Positions 1 through 6,956 of a stretch of 64,000 nt of DNA are shown piece by piece. Position numbers and translations under genes: made by a program. How positions within the stretch are numbered: the stretch's first letter is position 1; the number at the start of each line of letters is the position of its first letter. Origin of the DNA: Paracoccus methylovorus (GTDB taxonomy: Bacteria > Pseudomonadota > Alphaproteobacteria > Rhodobacterales > Rhodobacteraceae); contig NZ_CP070371.1 of NCBI RefSeq assembly GCF_016919705.1, positions 959,501 through 1,023,500 of the forward strand. Reading direction: 5' to 3'. The notes below the pieces were generated by a model that searched no databases, was not told the DNA's origin, and worked only from the letters and a program-made list of their open reading frames with translations.

Positions 1-1
1 G

Positions 2-49
2 CGGCGCCCCGTCCACAACCCGCCACCCCCGCTGCGGGCCACGACCTGA
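2..49 (+). CDS. C-terminal end of an upstream gene (partial)
   Basis: The reading frame that ends in TGA at 47-49 is open to the window edge and encodes a proline-rich tail ending PPPPLRATT. The stop lies 11 bp before the yjbH start and a GAGGAG ribosome binding site sits between them. That is what one expects for the last codons of an upstream gene in the same exopolysaccharide operon. Only 15 codons are visible, so the product cannot be identified. Confidence 0.3.
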   Translation, partial: RRPVHNPPPPLRATT

Positions 50-60
50 GAGGAGCCGCG

Positions 61-2256
61 ATGCGCGCCCATACGATCCTTACCCGCCGCCTGCTGGCCT
101 CGACCGTGCCGGTGGCGTTGCTTCTGGGTCTCGGCATCAGCCCGGCCCATACCGACCCGATGATTGGCAATGTGCTCAACAGCTACGGCCTGCCGGGTGG
201 TGTCGAAACACCGACCGCAGAGATGCTGCCCGACGGAACCTTGGGCGGCACTTTGTCCTATAACGGTTTGGGACGGCGTCATAACATCATCTTCCAGCTT
301 CATCCCCGCATCACGACCGCCTTCCGTTATGCGCGGGTCGAGGGAATGGAAGACCATATTGATGCCCTCGATAACCATATCTGGGACCGCTCCTTCGACA
401 TCCGCTTCCAGGTTCTGGATGAATCGGGTTGGCGGCCCGCAGTCGCAGTCGGGCTTCAGGACTTTCTGGGCACCGGGGTCTATTCCGGCGAATACATCGT
501 CGCCAGCAAGACCATTACCCCGAAGATTCGTGCCAGTCTTGGCGTTGGCTGGGGTCGTCTGGCCGGCAAGCTTCGCGAATCGGATGACGATTTGGGGGGT
601 AAACCAAATGTCGACCAATGGTTTTCGGGCAGTCCCAAGCCTTTCGGCTCGGTCGCGTGGCAGGTCAACGAAAAGCTGAGCCTGGTCGCCGAATACTCCA
701 GCGACAAATACGCACCCGAGACGCGGAGGGGGACCGAAGAGGCACCCGGCAGCCATTTCAACCTTGGCGCGTATTACACCTTCAACCCCAGCTACCAGCT
801 TGGGCTTTATACACTGGGCGGGGACGTTTTTGGTGCTCAGTTCAGTTTTGCGCTGAATCCGCGCAATGCTCCCTTCCCTTCGGGGTTGGAAAAGGCGCCG
901 GCGCCGGTTCGGACGCGCCCCGCACCCTCGGCTGATCCCGAGGGTTGGGCGGGCGCATGGTCCGCAGATCCGACCGCACAGCCCGCGATCCAGACTGTCC
1001 TGGCCAATGCACTGGCTGATGAGGGGCAGGTGCTGGAATCGATGTCGCTGTCGGCAAACCGGGCCGAGGTGCGCATCCGCAACACCCGCTATATCCAGCA
1101 GGCCGAGGCCGTCGGCCGCACCGCACGACTGATGACGCGGGCTCTGCCCCCATCCGTCGAGACATTGGTCATCACCTCGAATTCCGAGGGGATGGCGACA
1201 TCGTCGGTCGTGCTGCGCCGTTCGGATGTCGAGCGGTTGGAAAATACCGAGGCCGGCAAGATTGCCGCGGCATCGCAACTGGTAGATGCGACGCCGCGTC
1301 CGGGCGATCTGGTGACCACACCGGACCTGTTCCCGCGCTTCCGCTGGAGCCTTGGCCCCTATCTCGACATCGGCTTGTTCGATCCCGAGGATCCCTTGCG
1401 TTACGAAGTCGGCGCCGAGGCAAGAGCCAGCTACGAGATCATGCCGGGCTTGATTGTAACGGGTAGCGTGCGTCAGCGCGCTTTCGGAAATATGGATCAA
1501 AGCGGGCCTGCCATCCCACCTGAGCTTAACGGTGGGAAAAGAGGCGATCACTACAGCGCGGACGAATATAAAGCCGATCCCAGTCTCGAGACATCTCCTG
1601 GCGGGATCCCGCGCGTCCGCTCTGACACCAGAATGTACACCGGTCGCACTTCGCCAACCATCCCCGAGCTTACGCTGGCTTGGTATGCTCAGCCCACATC
1701 GCAGATTTATACCCGGGTGACGGTAGGCCTGCTGGAGCGCGCCTATGGCGGCGTTTCGGGCGAAGTGCTGTGGAAACCCGCGACCTCGCCGCTGGCTTTC
1801 GGGGCAGAGATCAACCGCGTGCGCAAGCGTGATTTCGACGATGTTTTCGGCTTCCGCGATTACGAAGTTACGACCGGGCACCTGTCGGCTTACTATGAGT
1901 TTGCCAACGGTTTCACCGCACAGTTGGATGTCGGAAAATACCTGGCGGGTGACAAAGGTGCGACTTTCACTCTGACGCGGGAATTCGCCAACGGCTGGCG
2001 CGTTGGTGCTTATGCAACCAAAACCGATATGAGCGATGAAGATTTCGGAAACGGCTCGTTCGACAAGGGCATCTCTGTCTCGATACCCATTTCATGGGCA
2101 GCGGGCACGCCCTCTCGTGATCGCGCGGGCACGACCCTGCGGTCGCTGTCGCGCGATGGCGGGTCGCGGGTGGACGTCAACGGCCGACTTTTCGACAAGG
2201 TCCGCGACGCGCAATCCGTCAAACTTTATCAAGGCTGGGGGAGCTTCTGGCGATGA
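61..2256 (+). CDS. yjbH: YjbH-family exopolysaccharide outer-membrane protein
   Basis: This 731-residue protein starts with a signal peptide (positively charged start, then a hydrophobic stretch around residues 10-30). The mature part opens with the YjbH-family motif NSYGLPGGVETP, followed by many alternating beta-strand-like segments. In the known family (YjbH/GfcD, former DUF940) these are outer-membrane proteins encoded with YjbE/F/G and needed for secretion or assembly of an exopolysaccharide or group 4 capsule. The start is supported by GAGGAG 6 bp upstream. The next gene overlaps it by 4 bp (ATGA), so the two are translationally coupled. The family assignment is firm, but the polysaccharide is unknown because the rest of the cluster lies outside the window. 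Confidence 0.85.
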   Translation: MRAHTILTRRLLASTVPVALLLGLGISPAHTDPMIGNVLNSYGLPGGVETPTAEMLPDGTLGGTLSYNGLGRRHNIIFQLHPRITTAFRYARVEGMEDHIDALDNHIWDRSFDIRFQVLDESGWRPAVAVGLQDFLGTGVYSGEYIVASKTITPKIRASLGVGWGRLAGKLRESDDDLGGKPNVDQWFSGSPKPFGSVAWQVNEKLSLVAEYSSDKYAPETRRGTEEAPGSHFNLGAYYTFNPSYQLGLYTLGGDVFGAQFSFALNPRNAPFPSGLEKAPAPVRTRPAPSADPEGWAGAWSADPTAQPAIQTVLANALADEGQVLESMSLSANRAEVRIRNTRYIQQAEAVGRTARLMTRALPPSVETLVITSNSEGMATSSVVLRRSDVERLENTEAGKIAAASQLVDATPRPGDLVTTPDLFPRFRWSLGPYLDIGLFDPEDPLRYEVGAEARASYEIMPGLIVTGSVRQRAFGNMDQSGPAIPPELNGGKRGDHYSADEYKADPSLETSPGGIPRVRSDTRMYTGRTSPTIPELTLAWYAQPTSQIYTRVTVGLLERAYGGVSGEVLWKPATSPLAFGAEINRVRKRDFDDVFGFRDYEVTTGHLSAYYEFANGFTAQLDVGKYLAGDKGATFTLTREFANGWRVGAYATKTDMSDEDFGNGSFDKGISVSIPISWAAGTPSRDRAGTTLRSLSRDGGSRVDVNGRLFDKVRDAQSVKLYQGWGSFWR

Positions 2257-2921
2257 TCACGACCCGCATTCACAAGGCGGTGCTGCCGGTGCTGCTGATC
2301 GCGGGCCTCGCTGCCTGCGGCAATGACGACACCGGCAGGGACGCCAATCCCCTGCTGATCGCCGCCAAGACCGCAACGGGCGCCATGTCCGGGTTGCGCG
2401 GCGACAAGACGGAAAATGCCCCGGCAGCCCCGCGCACGCCCGAACAGATGGCAGCCGAGGCGCTGCGGGTGAATCCCGCGCCGCTGATCCTGGTGAATTT
2501 CGAATCTCTGGGTCGGTCGCAGGTTATGGCGATGACCGGGCAGAACGGCTCTATGCGCACCTATATGGCACCCTCGAAAGAGGCCCTGATAATGCGCGAC
2601 GGCATGCTGATCGGGACACGCGGATTTGGAAACGACCTGTCGGTGGTCGAGCCGGGCACAGAACCGCTGATCCGCGCCGACCGTTCGGGTTCGGCCCAGC
2701 GGGTCATGCGCTACTACAGCGGGGATGGGCTGGAGAGGCCGCTGAGCTTCAACTGCACCACCTCTCCAGGCCCCAAGCCGGGCGTGATCCTGGAAAGCTG
2801 TGAAGGTCATGGCGCGCGCTTCCAGAACAGCTTCATGCCGCAGAGCGGGCAACTGCCGGTCTCTCGGCAATGGGCCGGGCCCAAGCTGGGATATATGACC
2901 ATCCAGACGCTGCGGCCCTGA
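2253..2921 (+). CDS. yjbF: YjbF-family (GfcB-like) exopolysaccharide lipoprotein
   Basis: The 222-residue product has a lipoprotein signal peptide with a lipobox ending LAAC at about residue 21, so it is probably lipid-anchored. The remainder resembles the YjbF/GfcB group of lipoproteins, partners of YjbH in capsule or exopolysaccharide export. Its ATG overlaps the yjbH stop codon in an ATGA arrangement. A strong hairpin followed by T residues lies 30 bp beyond the stop, so this looks like the end of the operon. In Escherichia coli the order is yjbE-F-G-H, whereas here yjbF follows yjbH. The assignment rests on context plus general similarity. Confidence 0.75.
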   Translation: MITTRIHKAVLPVLLIAGLAACGNDDTGRDANPLLIAAKTATGAMSGLRGDKTENAPAAPRTPEQMAAEALRVNPAPLILVNFESLGRSQVMAMTGQNGSMRTYMAPSKEALIMRDGMLIGTRGFGNDLSVVEPGTEPLIRADRSGSAQRVMRYYSGDGLERPLSFNCTTSPGPKPGVILESCEGHGARFQNSFMPQSGQLPVSRQWAGPKLGYMTIQTLRP

Positions 2922-2942
2922 GGGCGCTGGTAAAGTGCAATG

Positions 2943-2977
2943 AAAAAAAAACCGGCCTTGTATGGCCGGTTTTTTTC
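2943..2977 (+). terminator. Rho-independent terminator after yjbF
   Basis: The stem ACCGGCC/GGCCGGT (2951-2957 with 2964-2970) has a 6-nt loop. It is flanked by A8 on the left and T7 on the right, so it can terminate transcription in both directions. It is placed to end the yjbH-yjbF transcript. Confidence 0.85.
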
Positions 2978-3027
2978 TGGGCCGCCTATGGGCAGCGACG
3001 AAAGCGTTACGGTCGAGAATGAACCAT

Positions 3028-3061
3028 CAAAAAGAAGAGGCTGACCAATGGTCAGCCTCTT
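3028..3061 (-). terminator. Rho-independent terminator of the small secreted protein gene
   Basis: A 12-bp perfect inverted repeat, AAGAGGCTGACC/GGTCAGCCTCTT (3035-3046 with 3050-3061), has a 3-nt spacer. On the minus strand it is followed by CTTTTT. It lies just downstream of the minus-strand gene ending at 3094. Confidence 0.75.
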
Positions 3062-3093
3062 TGAAACCTCAACGAATTGAAGTTCCGCTTAGC

Positions 3094-3297
3094 TTAGTGG
3101 TCGTCGTCATCCGAAGCCACGGCAGCGATAACGCCGAGCAGCAGCAGTGCGGGAACGACGAGGCCAGCGTTGGTGGAAGCGGGACGCTCGTCAACGACAA
3201 CCGGCTCGACTTCCACGATCGGGGCAACATAGCCACCGGCGAGAGCGGTCGAAGCCGACAGGCCCAGGGCCAGGGCGAAGGTAGCGAATTTGGTCAT
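3094..3297 (-). CDS. Small secreted or membrane protein with acidic tail
   Basis: The product is 67 residues. It has a clear signal peptide (MTKFATFALALG...ALA), then a valine/proline-rich stretch, one hydrophobic segment (about residues 45-60), and the acidic ending SDDDDH. The start at 3297 was chosen because ACGGAG lies 7 bp upstream of that ATG. An ATG two codons earlier is too close to it. A terminator follows directly. I recall similar tiny signal-peptide-plus-membrane-segment proteins in other Rhodobacteraceae, sometimes with misleading enzyme names, but no function can be read from the sequence. The compact, well-bounded transcription unit makes it likely to be a real gene. Confidence 0.6.
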   Translation of the reverse strand: MTKFATFALALGLSASTALAGGYVAPIVEVEPVVVDERPASTNAGLVVPALLLLGVIAAVASDDDDH

Positions 3298-3511
3298 GAT
3301 CATGCTCCGTTCAGTACTTTGACGGCTGCCGTCTCCGGCAACATCGATGAGACAGTCGCATAATCCCAAGGACTTGGAAAGCGGTCTTGATCGGGAAATC
3401 ACACGCGTCTGGGGCAACTGTTGCATAATAGCCAACACGCATAACGTTAGGCGGGATGCTGCCAGCGGATCGGCGGAAACCTGCGGGCCATTACCTGCCT
3501 GGATCAGCCGC

Positions 3512-4294
3512 TCATTTCCTGTAAAATACTAATGTTGCTACATAAATCAATGCCGAAATCGCCACGATCGAAGGCCCTGCCGGGGTATCGAACCACAGGC
3601 TGGCCCAAAGTCCGCCAAAGACCGCAATGGCCCCGATCAGAGTGGCGGAACCTGCCATCTGTTCGGGCGTTGAAGAGAATCCCCGCGCGGCGGCCGCGGG
3701 CACGATCAGCATGGCCGAAATCAGCAGCGCCCCCACGATGCGAATCGCAATGGCCACCACCAGTGCCAATGCCAGCGACAGGATCAGCCGCTCGCGCGCC
3801 GGATCGATCCCCGCTGCCATGGCCAGTTCCTCGTTCACCGAGGCCGTCACCAGCCGCTGCCAGCGCCAGATCAGCAGACCCAGAACCGCCGCCGCGCCGG
3901 CCCAGATCCAGGCAAGATCGGTGCGTGTGACCGCAAGAATATCCCCGAACAAAAATGCGTCCAGCCCCACCCGCAACGAAGGTACGAAACTGACGCCGAC
4001 CAGAGCAAAGGCCAGCGCGCTGTGCGCCAGCACCCCCAGCACCGTATCCATGGATTGTCCACGCCTTGTCAGATGGGTCACGGCCAGCGCCATGGCGACC
4101 GCCACGGCCAGAGTGCCGAGATAGATCGGCAGTGACAGCGCAAAGCTGAGCGCCACGCCCAGGATCGCCGCATGCGCGGTGGAATCGCCGAAATAGGCCA
4201 TGCGCCGCCAGACCACAAAAGACCCCAGCGATCCCGTCGCCAGCACAAGGCCCAGCCCCGCAAGAGCGGCTCGGGTCAGGAAATCGTCAAGCAT
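3512..4294 (-). CDS. znuB: Zinc ABC transporter permease ZnuB
   Basis: This is a 260-residue, very hydrophobic protein of the ABC-3 (metal-type) permease family, with about seven to eight membrane segments. The segment FGDSTAHAAILGVAL near the N terminus is characteristic of ZnuB/MntB-type permeases. It would form the inner-membrane channel that passes zinc delivered by ZnuA. It starts 6 bp after the znuC stop and is the last gene of the minus-strand order zur-znuC-znuB. The zinc assignment (rather than manganese) rests on the adjacent Zur regulator and the His-rich ZnuA. Confidence 0.92.
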   Translation of the reverse strand: MLDDFLTRAALAGLGLVLATGSLGSFVVWRRMAYFGDSTAHAAILGVALSFALSLPIYLGTLAVAVAMALAVTHLTRRGQSMDTVLGVLAHSALAFALVGVSFVPSLRVGLDAFLFGDILAVTRTDLAWIWAGAAAVLGLLIWRWQRLVTASVNEELAMAAGIDPARERLILSLALALVVAIAIRIVGALLISAMLIVPAAAARGFSSTPEQMAGSATLIGAIAVFGGLWASLWFDTPAGPSIVAISALIYVATLVFYRK

Positions 4295-4300
4295 GGGGCC

Positions 4301-5068
4301 TCAATGTGTATGGGCGCAGGCCGGGCCGTGCGAATGGCCCTCTGCGACATGGTCGTGATCATGGTCGTGGTGGTGCTGGTAAAGCGCCAGCGTGCCCTGC
4401 GATTCCGCGCCGAACATGGCACGATAGGCGGGCGCGGCACTGACCACCTGCGGCGTGCCTTCGCAGCACACATGGCCGTTGAGGCAAACCACCCGGTCCG
4501 AGGCGCGCATGACGACCAGCAGATCGTGGCTGACCATCAGCACGGCGACCCCGGTTTCGGCGCGCACCTCTTCGATAAGCTTGTAAAAGGCGACGATGCC
4601 GGGCTGGTCCAGGCCCTGCGTCGGCTCGTCCAGCACCAGAAGCTGCGGGTCGTTCAGCAAGGCGCGGGCCAGCAGCACCCGCTGGAATTGCCCGCCAGAC
4701 AGCGCGGTGATCTGCCGACCCTCCAACCCCGGAACGCCCGTACGCTCCAGCGCGGCGCTGGCCTGTGCGTCGCTGACCCGGCGTGGCAGCGACAGAAAAC
4801 GGCGCACCGTCATCGGCATGGCCCGCTCGATATGCACGCGCTGGGGAACATAGCCGATGCGCAAAGCCGGCGCCCGCTGGACGCGGCCGGTGGCAAGCGC
4901 GACATGGCCCAAAAGCGCCCGCACCAGCGTGGACTTGCCCGAACCGTTCGGACCAACCACGGTGACAATCTCGGCCGGGACGATATGGAAATCGACGTGG
5001 CTCAGCACCGGCAGATCGGCATCGGCGTGGCTGACCGAAACGTCGGTGGCGCAAATCAGCGACGTCAC
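4301..5068 (-). CDS. znuC: Zinc ABC transporter ATP-binding protein ZnuC
   Basis: The ATPase of the zinc importer has Walker A GPNGSGKST, the signature LSGGQ and Walker B LLVLDEPT in normal order. The C terminus is unusually histidine-rich (alternating His/Asp over roughly the last 25 residues, ending ACAHTH), a feature seen in several zinc transport proteins and possibly a metal-buffering tail. I chose the GTG at 5068, which overlaps the zur stop as GTGA and gives 255 residues. An ATG at 5095 inside zur would add nine residues that do not look like the family. The coupling implies co-expression with zur and znuB. Confidence 0.9.
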   Translation of the reverse strand: MTSLICATDVSVSHADADLPVLSHVDFHIVPAEIVTVVGPNGSGKSTLVRALLGHVALATGRVQRAPALRIGYVPQRVHIERAMPMTVRRFLSLPRRVSDAQASAALERTGVPGLEGRQITALSGGQFQRVLLARALLNDPQLLVLDEPTQGLDQPGIVAFYKLIEEVRAETGVAVLMVSHDLLVVMRASDRVVCLNGHVCCEGTPQVVSAAPAYRAMFGAESQGTLALYQHHHDHDHDHVAEGHSHGPACAHTH

Positions 5069-5559
5069 AGGCCGGCCTCGGTGCAGCGCGCGCAAAGGCC
5101 CAGCAACTCGACGGTGCTGCGCTCGATATGAAAGCCGGTCGCTTTGCCCAAATCGTCCACCGCCGCCCGCAGGTCCGGCGCGTCCGCCTCGGCCACCTGT
5201 TCGCAGCCGCGACAGATCAGGAAGACCGGGGAATGGTCGCGCTCGACCGAAAGACAGGCGGCATAGGCATTCAGACGCTGGACCCGGTGGGCCAACCCCT
5301 GCTCGACCAGAAAATCCAGCGCGCGGTAGGCAACGGGAGGCTGTTTGCCGAAACCCTCGGCTGACAGCCGCTCCAGCACGTCATAGGCCCCCATCGCGCG
5401 ATGCGATTCCAGCAGGATTTCCAGCGCACGGCGGCGCACCGGAGTCAGGCGCACGCCTTCGGTCCGGGCCTGCTCTTCGGCGCGCTGCAGCACCGCTGCT
5501 GCGCAATGGTCGTGGTCATGCTCGTGGAAAGGATCGGACGTGGGATCTGATGTTGCCAT
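5065..5559 (-). CDS. zur: Zinc uptake regulator Zur (Fur family)
   Basis: This 164-residue Fur-family repressor has a winged-helix N-terminal half (LTPVRRRALEIL, then AYDVLERL and PVAYRALDFL). Two CxxC pairs, CRGC and CARC, form the expected structural zinc site. The N terminus carries a His/Asp-rich stretch (HEHDHDHC). It should repress zinc uptake genes when zinc is sufficient. The gene begins the zur-znuC-znuB unit, divergent from znuA. Its ATG has no Shine-Dalgarno sequence, and a Zur-type box ends only a few bases upstream. This suggests a leaderless or very short-leader transcript and direct autoregulation. Confidence 0.92.
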   Translation of the reverse strand: MATSDPTSDPFHEHDHDHCAAAVLQRAEEQARTEGVRLTPVRRRALEILLESHRAMGAYDVLERLSAEGFGKQPPVAYRALDFLVEQGLAHRVQRLNAYAACLSVERDHSPVFLICRGCEQVAEADAPDLRAAVDDLGKATGFHIERSTVELLGLCARCTEAGL

Positions 5560-5560
5560 G

Positions 5561-5605
5561 ATGTTATATCGTTACATTTGCGCTTGACAGGTTACGATAT
5601 AACAT
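5561..5605. promoter_or_regulatory. Pair of inverted Zur-type operator boxes between zur and znuA
   Basis: Two copies of ATGTTATATCGTWAC lie in opposite orientation. One is GTTATATCGTTAC at 5563-5575 and the other is GTTACGATATAAC at 5591-5603. Each is an imperfect GTTA-N5-TAAC palindrome resembling the proteobacterial Zur motif. The first abuts the zur start codon. The second lies just after TTGACA (5584-5589), a plausible -35 for znuA. One box per divergent promoter gives simple zinc-dependent co-repression. Confidence 0.75.
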
Positions 5606-5639
5606 AAACAACGCTCGGGTTTCCGCAAGTGAGTATGCC

Positions 5640-6593
5640 ATGATCCGATATTCTTCGCTTATTCTTGCCACCGCGCTTGGTACAGCAGCCCTGCCCGCCC
5701 TTGCCGAGGCGCCCAAGGTGGTGACCGACATTCCCGTCGTCGGCGCCCTGGTCCAACAGGTCATGGGCGATCTGGGCCAGCCCGAGGTCCTGCTGCAAGC
5801 CGGCGGAGATCCGCACAGCTATCAACTACGCCCCAGTCAGGCGCGCAGCTTGCAGGATGCCGACCTGCTGATCTGGGTCGGTCCCGAACTGACCCCTTGG
5901 CTGGAGCGGGCCAAAGCGGGTCTCTCGGCGCAGGGTGAGATGCTGACCCTGCTGGATCTGCCGGGCACGCACCGCCGGACCTATGCCGAGGACGGGCACG
6001 GGCATGACCACGAACATGAGCATGAGCATGAGCATGACGATCATGCCGGGGATGAAGGGCACGACCACAGTGGCGCCGACCCTCACGCTTGGCTGGATCC
6101 TGCAAACGGACGGGCCTGGCTTGCTGCCATCGCCGATACCCTGTCCCTGCGCGACCCGGACAACGCCCCTGTCTATGCCGCCAATGCCGCCATCGCAATA
6201 AATGAAATCAGTGCATTGGACGATGAACTTAAGGAAAGTTTGAGGTCTGCCCAAGGCAAACGGTTTGTCGTCTTCCATGATGCCTATGGCTATTTCACCG
6301 AGCATTATGGGTTGGAGCCGGCGATTGCGGTCAGCCTTGGCGATGCCTCGACGCCTTCAGCCGCGCGGCTCAAGGCCATTCGCGATGAGATCGTCGAACA
6401 AAATGCGGTTTGCGCCTTTCCCGAGGCGAATCATGACCCGAAACTGATCGTCGCCGCAGTCGAGAGCTCCAGTGTTCGCCAAGGCGCTGCGCTTGATCCT
6501 GAGGGCGCGGGCTTGCCACTTGGCCCCGGGCTTTACGCAGAAATTCTGCGCGGCACGGGACAAGCTCTGGCCGATTGCCTTGGTGCCGAATAA
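5640..6593 (+). CDS. znuA: Zinc ABC transporter substrate-binding protein ZnuA
   Basis: This 317-residue periplasmic cluster A-I metal-binding protein has a signal peptide ending at about residue 23 (ALA). It carries the family's zinc-ligand contexts GDPHSYQL (His59), DPHAWLD (His149) and VVFHDAYGYF. Between the first two is a His/Asp/Glu loop (about residues 120-143) typical of zinc rather than manganese binders. It would capture periplasmic zinc and hand it to ZnuB. It is transcribed divergently from zur-znuC-znuB across the Zur boxes and ends at an intrinsic terminator at 6615-6648. Confidence 0.93.
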   Translation: MIRYSSLILATALGTAALPALAEAPKVVTDIPVVGALVQQVMGDLGQPEVLLQAGGDPHSYQLRPSQARSLQDADLLIWVGPELTPWLERAKAGLSAQGEMLTLLDLPGTHRRTYAEDGHGHDHEHEHEHEHDDHAGDEGHDHSGADPHAWLDPANGRAWLAAIADTLSLRDPDNAPVYAANAAIAINEISALDDELKESLRSAQGKRFVVFHDAYGYFTEHYGLEPAIAVSLGDASTPSAARLKAIRDEIVEQNAVCAFPEANHDPKLIVAAVESSSVRQGAALDPEGAGLPLGPGLYAEILRGTGQALADCLGAE

Positions 6594-6614
6594 ACGAGAC
6601 TTTTTCCGAATTAT

Positions 6615-6648
6615 AAAGGCGGACACCTGCGTGGTTCCCGCCTTTTTT
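6615..6648 (+). terminator. Rho-independent terminator of znuA
   Basis: The stem AAAGGCGG/CCGCCTTT (6615-6622 with 6638-6645) is followed by a T run up to 6648. It lies 22 bp after the znuA stop. Confidence 0.85.
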
Positions 6649-6698
6649 ATTTTAAATCAGTTTATTATGCGGAATCCATATTCCCGACTATTTTCCTT

Positions 6699-6722
6699 TG
6701 ACAACTCTTAGGAAATTTGTCA
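6699..6722. promoter_or_regulatory. Inverted repeat in the hemP promoter region
   Basis: TGACAA (6699-6704) and TTGTCA (6717-6722) form a 6-bp-arm inverted repeat. A second overlapping inverted repeat, ATTTTCC...GGAAAT, surrounds it. The position, about 40 bp before the hemP start, suits an iron- or haem-responsive operator. It does not clearly match a known Fur, Irr or RirA consensus, so the regulator is unassigned. Confidence 0.35.
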
Positions 6723-6758
6723 GGTTACAGTCACCGCGACAGAAACGAGGAACTGGAC

Positions 6759-6935
6759 ATGACCGCGACCCGCCCCGCCGAATTCACGCGTCCCGGCGTG
6801 ACCGCCCTGCAAAGACTTCCTGAATACGATGCCGAATTGCTGACCGCCGGTGGCAATCAGGCGCTGATCGTCCTGGGCGATCAGGTGTATAACCTGCGCA
6901 TCACCCGTGCAGGAAAGCTGATCCTGACGAAGTAA
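6759..6935 (+). CDS. hemP: Hemin uptake protein HemP
   Basis: The 58-residue protein ends with the HemP-family signature (YNLRITRAGKLILTK), which covers the conserved C-terminal half of the family. HemP proteins are small cytoplasmic proteins tied to haem or iron uptake; in some bacteria they activate haem receptor genes. The ATG at 6759 has GAGGA about 10 bp upstream and gives the usual family length; an ATG 14 codons earlier lacks this. It is a monocistronic gene between the zinc locus and the convergent pseudouridine synthase gene. No haem transporter lies nearby. Confidence 0.85.
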   Translation: MTATRPAEFTRPGVTALQRLPEYDAELLTAGGNQALIVLGDQVYNLRITRAGKLILTK

Positions 6936-6956
6936 ATTGCCCAAGGGCGGCGTGAA

